The notes under the pieces were generated by a model. The model was not told the origin of the DNA, made no database searches, and saw only the letters and a list, made by a program, of their open reading frames with translations. A stretch of 64,000 nt of DNA from Antitrichia curtipendula (taxonomy: Eukaryota > Streptophyta > Bryopsida > Hypnales > Leucodontaceae), in the NCBI GenBank assembly GCA_951230915.1, contig OX579635.1, positions 23,064,001 to 23,128,000 of the forward strand, read 5' to 3'. Made by a program: the position numbers and the translations under genes. Numbering within the stretch: position 1 is the stretch's first letter; each line of letters opens with the position of its first letter. Shown here piece after piece: positions 56,083 to 64,000 of this stretch.

Positions 56083-58074
56083 TGGAAGAGCGTTACTTAG
56101 GGTATGACTGACGACGAAGGAAGCTCCTTTTCTCCGAATTCCATGTCAAACATCGACGGCACAGGTGGTCGAGCGGCATCCTACGATTTGACAGGATCGC
56201 TGCGCATGTAGGCAGTTTCGTGGCAACGGCCTAACATCGGTGCCCTGAAGACGAGAAGCATTGTATTCACGGCATCTAAAGCACTGGATAATCTACACCG
56301 AAACCTGTAGAATGTTGAATTTGACTTCGTACCTAGGACCGGGTAAACAGCATCGTTTTCCATTTCCAGTGTGCAAAACTGCGCTAGTTACTGCGTCGTA
56401 CCTGCGTCGTATATTTTGCGAGCGTTTCTTAATATCTGTGACATAGATTGATTATCGTGCACACTTCGTATCGGCTCCACTTTGAATTTTGCTCACATTG
56501 CACGAGAATGTCAAGTTTCCACTCAGATGACGGAATGGCTGCGATGCAACAGCTGGTTGTGTCTACAGTGAAAATACTAGCTACAAATATCTTGATATAT
56601 GTGGAACAAAAACACATGGACATAAAGGACGGATCTATCATTCTGTTGCCATGACTTCGATTAGTGTATCAGAATTTAGAGCTCGGCTGCTACTATTAGA
56701 CTAAGTATAGTTACAATTAAATGATAAGATTTTTTTCATTGGGTCAAATTGGAAAATAAAAAGGATTCTAATATAATTTATAATGTATTATTTATACAAT
56801 AAATAAATAAATTATGAACTTTCAAAAAGCTAGTGATTCTGTGATTGGTGTGCCATAAATTAATGCAAAGAAATTTTTCTAAAACCTTATACATCCTCAA
56901 ATTTAATGTCTAATAGTGCGTATTGTCATGAAACTTCCTTGCATGCCAGCCGGCCAGTGAGACATCGCCACAACTCTTTTATGTTTCAGAAATAGCCAGG
57001 TGTGACATCCTTTTAACTCATTGTATGTTAACCTTAATGAATGTCTGGCACACAGATGTTGCAAGTTGACAAGAAGCAATTCGCGAATGCTGTATGACCT
57101 CGTGATTCAGGATTAACTGAATTTGGGAAGGTCTCTTCAATCCAAAGGAAGATTATGCCAAAGAGGTCTAAAGAATTTTGAATTTGGTAAGCCTAAACTC
57201 AATCCAACCGAGTGCTATTTGTCCTTTTGCAAGTCTCAATGAGACACTAGGGCTTTCTGTAGATCTTTGTATTCAAGTGTTTGTCATTGACTGTTTGCCA
57301 GTAATATTTAATTCGCTATAAATATGGAGTAGTTACATTTATTTGATTTCTTCATGAACTTGCATGACCTAGACAAGTAGGAAAATTTGGGATCCATGAC
57401 GAGTTTGCTTAAGCACTTGCACTTGAAAAGCTCAAATTGAAGAAGATTTTAAAAGATTTCGTACATAGGCATTACTTCTGAGCTTGCAGTGTCTGAAAAA
57501 GTCTAGAGGGATGTCCACAGTTGTAACTTCCTCTGGATCGGAAAGAATGAGGCCCACCCAACACTCCTAAAATTCTGTTTGATAGAGCACTTGATGGTGC
57601 ACTCTTAAGTCTTTGTAACTGAAGGTTGAGGGACGTTGTTCGTACATTTTGACGATTATGAGATACAAAAACTAATTCAAAAAATGAAGATAATTTAGGC
57701 AGTGTCAGAAGTTTGTACATAACATTCATGAGTAGTGAGAGCAATTGCCTTGCCTCTGACGGAATGATGTGGTATATTCCACATCATTCCATCTAAAGGA
57801 TGAAATGGTGTGGGTTATTCCACACCCCACATTAGCTAATAAGCCACACGTCAATAATGTCATACTTCTGCTCAATGCCAAAGTCATGACTGTAGAATCG
57901 GGTTAATGGGAAAATTAACACTGTCAATTTAAACAGTGCACACAAAAATAGCTTTAAACAAATGACAATCAATTCATTGAGATCAATAATTTCAATGTTT
58001 GAATTGCTTGACATTGCTTTGTAAGCCAATCATGTTTTGTGTCTAGGAATTACAAGACAATTCTTTATGCATAG
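56083..58074. other. intergenic DNA between the repeat block and the foldback
   Basis: 56083-56660 is still gene-like in composition but has no frame with a domain. It then becomes AT-rich. A perfect 12-bp hairpin, GGAATGATGTGG with its complement, lies near 57761-57790, followed by a similar imperfect one. Confidence 0.4.
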
Positions 58075-58622
58075 TTGGGGTGGTAGGAGGTAGAAAAACC
58101 TATGTGGGATGTGTAATTTAGAGTTTGTAATTTCTCAACCGTTCATAGATAAGTGTAAAGTAGGAATTGTGTTAAAACAATAATTTCAGACCTCTTTTAG
58201 ACATAGTAAAATAATTTTTTCCAAAATACTGTGATCTAAAATAAGTTGTAGAATCAAGTTAAATTTAATCTCCGAAAATCAGTTTGAGATTTTAATCTTC
58301 CACTCAAAAGTTATAGACACATTTCATAGAGGGGTATGAATTTTTTTTTTCGTTTTCATACATCCTCTCTGAAATTTGTCCATAACTTTTGAGTGGAAGA
58401 TCTAAATGTAAAATGCATTTTCGGAGATGAAACTTAGCTTCATTCCCAACCTTTTTTTAGTTCAAATTTTTTTTGAAAAAAGGTATTCCACTACGCATAA
58501 ATGAGGTCTGGAATTATAATTTGAATAGAATTCCTATTTTAGACTTAACTATGAGTGGTTGAAAAATTACAAACTGTAAATTACATATCCCGCATGCGTA
58601 GTTCTATCTCCTACCATCCCAA
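58075..58622. mobile_element. foldback element, about 548 bp
   Basis: Arms of about 250 bp pair around a centre near 58345. The ends are TTGGGGTGGTAGGAG and its counterpart CTCCTACCATCCCAA; inside, CAGACCTC, ATAGTAAAATAATTTTT and CATAACTTTTGAGTGGAAGA all recur inverted. The inner part is related to the MITE at 5595-5951. Confidence 0.8.
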
Positions 58623-60282
58623 GTGTACCTAAAGAGCTTCTCTTTTCTACTAAAAAAAAAAAATAAGTTGTTGATGGCAAATGGTTAAATTTCATTGGTA
58701 TAAAACTCAATGAATTCTTTGGGTTTTGACAGACCATTTATCTTTATAATTATTTGTTTGTATATTTTGTCATAGAATTAGCCAAAAAATTAGATCGCAC
58801 CATGAATGTACTGTCATTGTCTTGGTCATGAATTTTACATTAATAATATGTCGATGCATTTCGTGGATGAAAACTTCAGAGAGGCAAAGGCAGCCTCTCT
58901 GAAGGCCTTTTAATGTTTTGGAAGGGAGAGTTGTTGCGTCAGCCATTTTTTATTTAGACCCCTTTATTTTATCATGTTCATTGGTATTTTTTCACCCCTC
59001 AAGCTAGTTTGCGGACTGTAATTGCAAATATGAATTCAAAATTTCAAAATTATATGATACGTTTCAAATAAAAAAATTATAATGATTGCCTTTGTGGGGC
59101 AATAAGGGGCTCAATTATTTTTTTCATTTTAAAGATTGAATTAAATGTAATCCATCTTTGTAAGAATATTATCCATCCTCTGTGTTCTTTTCAAGTAGAG
59201 TTCGTTAAAGTATTCACCCTAAACCCAAAAATGTATTTGGTAATGTCCTACGTTAAGATAGTGAGTTTTTCGAATGCCGATATAGGAGTTGTTATCATCT
59301 TTAGAGAAGGTAATGAAAATGGAATGAATTTTTAATATTTTTTGTAGAAAATAAACAGAAAGAAGTATGCAAACCATATAATGGAGTTCCTATTTTTTTC
59401 CGACATTTGTGGAATTCGTTACAAATTTGTAAAGAGGAAACGTAATGGTTAGTGTAATTCAACAATTTCATAAATGTACAGCATTGATACATTGAAGTAA
59501 GGTAAATTTATGTGTGCGCAATATTGATATGTGTTGGCTACTGTGTTAAAGAACACAATACCCTACAGTGCTTTAATTTTAATGAGACTATGAACGAATT
59601 GAATACCTTTTTGCGATACATGAAAAACGTTGAAACAATTTGAACTCAATATACATAGTACAAAAAATAGAATTGACAATGACTTGCAATCATGGACTTT
59701 GATACAAAGTTTTGAAGTAGGCACGTTGTTGTCAAAGAAATAGTACATGTTTTGAAATGTTCCTCACTTGCACATTGAGGAAAGCAAAATGTACGTATAT
59801 AGAATAGTTAAGCCATTTCAGGACATTGAGTGTACATATTGAACAATTAGTCAAATGAACTCTATCCTAAACCTGAAAATATCCATTTTTTCATCCAACA
59901 CTTCTTCCTTAAGGTTTTAAAAAATATATATATTTGTTGGGTACAGAATATGACAAATGTACTTTTCAAGTACTATTTAATTTGAATGGTATCAATAAAT
60001 CCGACATCATAAAGGAACATTTTGAAATCAAAAAGACGCCTTCAAGAACCACTTGATTTAACCCTAGTAGTCCCCAAATTCGTAGAGGGATTTCTGGGAT
60101 TTTGGACAAGTCCAAGTGATCTAAGTTGTAGGCTTAATTTTTTAGAACTGTTTCTAGAGGTAGGAAATAAGAATTGTTATATGTGAATATCATATATGAA
60201 TTTAAAATTAGGCTTCGGAGCAGGAGTTATAGCACTGTGAGTTCAACAAGGAACTTATTTGACATGCCAAAAACATTAACAA
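58623..60282. other. AT-rich intergenic DNA, nothing recognised
   Basis: No credible frame or repeat. An isolated TTTAACCCTAGTAGTCCCC near 60057 resembles a piggyBac-type MITE end, but no partner end was found. Confidence 0.45.
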
Positions 60283-60285
60283 GAA

Positions 60286-60470
60286 CACTAGAGAAACCCC
60301 GTGGTCTTTTTTTACATATAAAAAACGGACTTCAAATTTATTGTACATCAAACATAACATTAGGATGCTAGTGTTGACATCAAAACTAGCATCCTAATGT
60401 TATGTTCGATGTCATCAAAATTTGAAGTTCGGTTTTTATACTAAAAAAAAAACACGGGGTTCTTGTAGTG
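60286..60470. mobile_element. CACTA-type foldback MITE, 185 bp, with 3-bp target duplication
   Basis: Left end CACTAGAGAAACCCCGTG and inverted right end CACTACAAGAACCCCGTG. GAA flanks both sides (60283-60285 and 60471-60473). Arms of about 85 bases pair at roughly 90 percent around a loop of about 12 bases near 60378. CACTA starts and 3-bp duplications are hallmarks of the CACTA superfamily. Confidence 0.88.
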
Positions 60471-61538
60471 GAAGTTCAATTTTATGTATTTTTAAATTTT
60501 TGACTGAAATATTATATAGTTGTGTGTATTTGATGCTTCAACGTAGTTTTTTTGAACTAATGCTTATGAAGTTTCAAATAGTCATATTTCTTGGGGGAAC
60601 CAATTATATTATAGGAAAATTAACGTATAGAATTCAATTTTGTATGCAGTCTTCAATTTTTGTCTCCAATTTTTTGTAAAGGTTCAATATGTTTGCTTGA
60701 AAGACATCATCATTGAGGTTCTTGTTTTTGAATTCCATCTCAGAGCTATTAATGGTTCAGTTATTCCTTCAATAATGAATCTTGTAGTACTGAACTATTT
60801 CTTCATAAGTTGAAATTGAATGTTTAGTTCTTTGTTTTTTTGTCAGACATTGTCAAAATCGTTTTTAATTTTTACTTGTACAAAGAATTGAAAATAGTAG
60901 CTGCACTTATTTTTGGTATTTGCAATTAACTGTATTGATGTAATGATTGCACACATGTGTTCAACATTTTCCAAACATGTGAGTATGCATTTAGGCTTTT
61001 CATTCTTTAGCTAAATGGTACTATGTCTGTGGAACGCTTGAACTTTCAATTTCATTTGTTATAGAAACCCGTTTGAGAAGAGGATGAAGTGAAAGACATG
61101 TAGTGAAAATGGGATAGATAGTTCATATAAAGAATTTGATAAGTGTACTTTCGAAAGTAATAGAGGTATATAATGTTTACGGCTTACCATGTGAACACTG
61201 CAAAGGTATCCTGATTTGTAGTTTCCTTGTCTAATTTTTTTTGGTGTGAACAAGAATTTATTTTTTATTTTTTAAACACAGTATATTGACACAATGAAAT
61301 GTCATTGGATTGTTGCGCATTTAAGGTAATGTTAGAGTGAAGAATTGATGGAGGCCCTGTTATTTTGGTTTTTAAGATTGTTGATGTTTTCTAATCATTT
61401 AAAGGAAAGAAGAGAACATCTAAAATATTTATTACGTCCATTGGTGTACTGTGCAGAGGACCTTGTTTTCCGAAGAAAGTGTATTCACAAAGTTATGCAT
61501 GAAGTACGATACAAGTGAAGAAGCAGTGATTGAAAGAA
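60471..61538. other. 5' flank of the transposase-like gene
   Basis: AT-rich. A possible splice acceptor (TACTGTGCAG) ends at 61456, and an in-frame TGA at 61527-61529 lies just before the chosen ATG. Earlier exons cannot be identified. Confidence 0.4.
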
Positions 61539-64000
61539 ATGGCTGGAGAAGCATTTGGAAGTCCAGTGGTATTCAATGCAGTAGGGACAACTGTGGTTGC
61601 CACAGAGCGAAGAACCGTAGGGGAAAGATTGGCGCGTGTTGTGAGGGGAAGACTATTTCAAGAGGAAGACAGTGCACATGTTGTTAGAGAACCTCAATGT
61701 ACAAATGGCACAGTTAAACTTATTGGGGACGATGGTCAAGTTGTGGCATTCGGCATGGTGGATTCGAGCTTCACCTGTGGTGATGAACTCCACACAGTGA
61801 AATTACGTCCTTTTGAAATTGCGATTCATATTACACACGTGGTGCGAAGAACAGAGTAGGTTGGTGAATTGGTAGGGAAGTATATGGAAGATTGTGTTGA
61901 GAAAGTCATACGTTGGCGTCGTGCTTTTGTTCGTTGGCCACATCCCTCAGAAGTGAGAACAACAACCACTACTTCAAGAGAAGGAAATAATTTTTCTTTT
62001 CCAGTAGTCAATGCACCTCAATTTGATTTTCATGACATAGAGGACACCCCGAGTACTTCACAAGTGACACCGTCAAGTACTGATGGAAGAAACGCATCTC
62101 AGAGAAGTTCTCCTCAAACGCAAGGTTCTGAAGGGAGCACTGCAGTTTTCAATAGAGGAGGAGGATTAGCACAGCATGCACAGAGGAGGAAGTATTCAAT
62201 GGAAAATCGAAGGGCTACGTTGAGAAGTCCCAGAGAAAGAGGTGAGTCAGCAAGTCAAAAAGTGACTCTAGAAAGTGTATTGTGTGCAAAGGAAAAAGGA
62301 GCATGCAAACGGAATTGTTTGAGTGAAGTGGATGCCAAATATATATTGGATCAACGCTACATGGCCTGGGGACAGAAGTACGAAGCGCGGGCTACTTGGA
62401 TGATGCAAATGCTGAATGCCTTCTATACTCGGACGGAGGGTCCGAGAAGAGACAAATATGTGACGAAGCTAGATGGTGCAGTCGTTTGTAATGCATGTTA
62501 CGCTGTTGCGTTGGGTTATTCTCAGAGGCGTTTGAAACAATTGAAGACAGCACACGCTGTATATAGGAGAGTGGCAGCAGTTCATGGAAATACGTGTAAA
62601 GGAAGGAAGAGTGCTAGAATGTCAGCAGCTAGAGAAAGCCTTGACGTTTTCGTGAATGAAGCTGGATGTCAACAACCGCATCGATTGGTACGCAGAAAAT
62701 CAGACAATGTTGTGTTATCGCTGATTCTTTTGCCAATGAATACGAGCAGACTAGATGTTTTTCGATATGTGAATGAAGAAGTGAAGAAACTAGTGGATGG
62801 ATTGGAATTGTCAATGAGCTCGTTCAATCGACTTTGGCGGAAAGAGTTTCCGCACGTGCAAATTCCACCTTTCTCTAGGTTTTCCAAGTGCTATCACTGT
62901 TGGGAGTACAAGTGTGGAATGGAGTCCACGACAAATGCAGTAGCTAAGGTGAAGATAAAAGAGTTGTACGTGCTGCACATCCGATTTCAGATGGAGGAGA
63001 GGCGAGATTATTGGATATTCAAGAGATCTGCTATGATCACTCCGGATTTTTTTATGTGCTTGATTGTGGATGGTATGGATCAAAATACGACCATGATACC
63101 GAAGATGAGGCAGACCGTCAAGAACATTGAATCTCGATTTGTGAAGACTCATCTGTGTGGTGTTCTTGTGCATGGTATAGGCTTGTATGCAGATGTGTGG
63201 ATAGATGCCCACCACAAGCATGATAGCAATCAAGTCATCACATCAGTGATGAACGTAGTATGCGATGTGAAGCGAAGGAAGGGAAGTTTGCCACCAACGT
63301 TGAGGATTTAAGCGGATAACACCACAAGGGAAAACAAGAACATTTACATGTTCGCCATGTGCGCTGCACTTGTTGGGTTGGGTTTCTTCAAGGAAGTGCA
63401 TCTTTGTTTTTTGATAGTGGGCCATACGCACGAGGACATCGATCAGAGATTCAGTGTCATTTCCAATGTATTGAAGAGGAAAGATATAGACACATTGGAG
63501 GAGATGTTGCAGCTAGTGGAGAAAGGGACATCATATACGGAGGCTTTCGTGAGTGCTCGCAAGCTAGAGCACATCCGCGATTGGAAGACATTTATCACCC
63601 CTCATTTGCTACGAGGAGGAGAACAATTGACAGGCATAACATTTCCACACCATATGAGGTTTTACGTGGAAAATGGTTTGGTACGTGTGCAACACAAACA
63701 TTTCTGTTCAGATGAATGGGGACCAGCAGGTGGACATTCATGTTTGAATTCACTGCCCAACGTAGTAGAGAAACCGGAGCTTGCGGAAATTTTTGGCGCT
63801 GATCAGAGGGAATTGAAAGCACTGGACGAGTTCATTGCATACAAGGAGAAGATGGTGTTGAGAGGTAACAACCGGATCAGGGACATGGAAGTAGTGGATG
63901 AAACAAATACATTCAAAGAGTACTTGGAGGATTTTCCACGACAAAGTAGAGAAGGCTTTCGCGATTTACCGTTTTGGCCGAGTGATGTTGAGAATCGAAA
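61539..64000 (+). pseudogene. DUF7869-like (RNase-H-fold, transposase-like) protein; in-frame TAG and TAA; runs off the window
   Basis: One frame from ATG at 61539 to the right edge, 820 codons, broken only by TAG at 61857-61859 and TAA at 63309-63311. The N-terminal third is followed by a Ser/Thr-rich linker. A Cys cluster (CAKEKGACKRNCLS, near residue 250) and VVCNACYAVALGYSQRRLK come next, then KCYHCWEYKC (near 451). The core follows: CLIVDGMDQNT (63057 on), LVHGIGLYADVWIDAH, LPPTLRI-stop-ADNTTRENKN and VGHTHEDIDQRFS (63417 on). DGMDQ, the DN..RENKN segment and GHTHEDID are the conserved blocks of proteins that carry DUF7869, and by spacing they look like the three acidic sites of an RNase-H-like nuclease. 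The residue lost at 63309 is normally Gln in such proteins. Function as a transposase is inference. It is nearly intact, so decay is recent or the stops are tolerated. Confidence 0.75.

Noticed and set aside
49122..63311. Nuclear code with UAA/UAG for Gln (as in some ulvophyte algae)
   Set aside because: Only three or four cases, no TAR codon inside CK2-alpha, and plant-like features (telo-box, copia) argue for the standard code. Kept as a finding to test, not as an annotation.

Overview
The window looks like nuclear DNA of a streptophyte plant. The evidence is a plant-type casein kinase 2 alpha gene with many GT-AG introns, a telo-box (AAACCCTA) near its 5' end, a copia element with the usual plant primer-binding site, and many MITEs in very AT-rich intergenic DNA. 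A bryophyte or another early-diverging lineage is possible, but the sequence does not settle the species.

Layout. (1) 1-3893: 3' part of a CK2-alpha gene on the + strand, its 5' exons lying off the left edge. (2) 3894-29810: about 26 kb of AT-rich DNA without an intact gene, built from nested MITEs and foldback elements plus remnants of a gypsy integrase and perhaps a LINE. (3) 29811-34950: an inverted second copy of the same CK2-alpha locus on the - strand, here complete with ten exons, about 435 residues and a basic N-terminal extension of the chloroplast-CK2 type. The two arms show no difference I could find over roughly the first 3.2 kb, then diverge step by step until homology stops at 3893/29811. 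(4) 35223-40421: a decayed copia element with both LTRs, a perfect 5-bp target duplication and two later MITE insertions. (5) 40427-46322: more nested MITEs. (6) 46323 to about 54900, - strand: a large unusual gene. Its main exon encodes about 1,455 residues broken by one in-frame TAA. The protein has a ParB-like DGQH motif followed by a segment laid out like a degenerate N6/N4 DNA methyltransferase. (7) 54900-61500: a GC-rich repeat block, a 550-bp foldback element and a CACTA-type hairpin. (8) 61539-64000, + strand: a gene running off the right edge that carries the DUF7869-like, RNase-H-fold transposase-like core (DGMDQ, ADN..RENKN, GHTHEDIDQ), broken by an in-frame TAG and TAA.

The two large genes in (6) and (8) point away from each other and are both nearly open, interrupted only by TAA or TAG codons. 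They may be the two genes of one large mobile element, a DNA-binding or methyltransferase-like partner plus a transposase-like nuclease. This is the best candidate for an undescribed system here. The link rests on position and shared decay pattern only and is inference.
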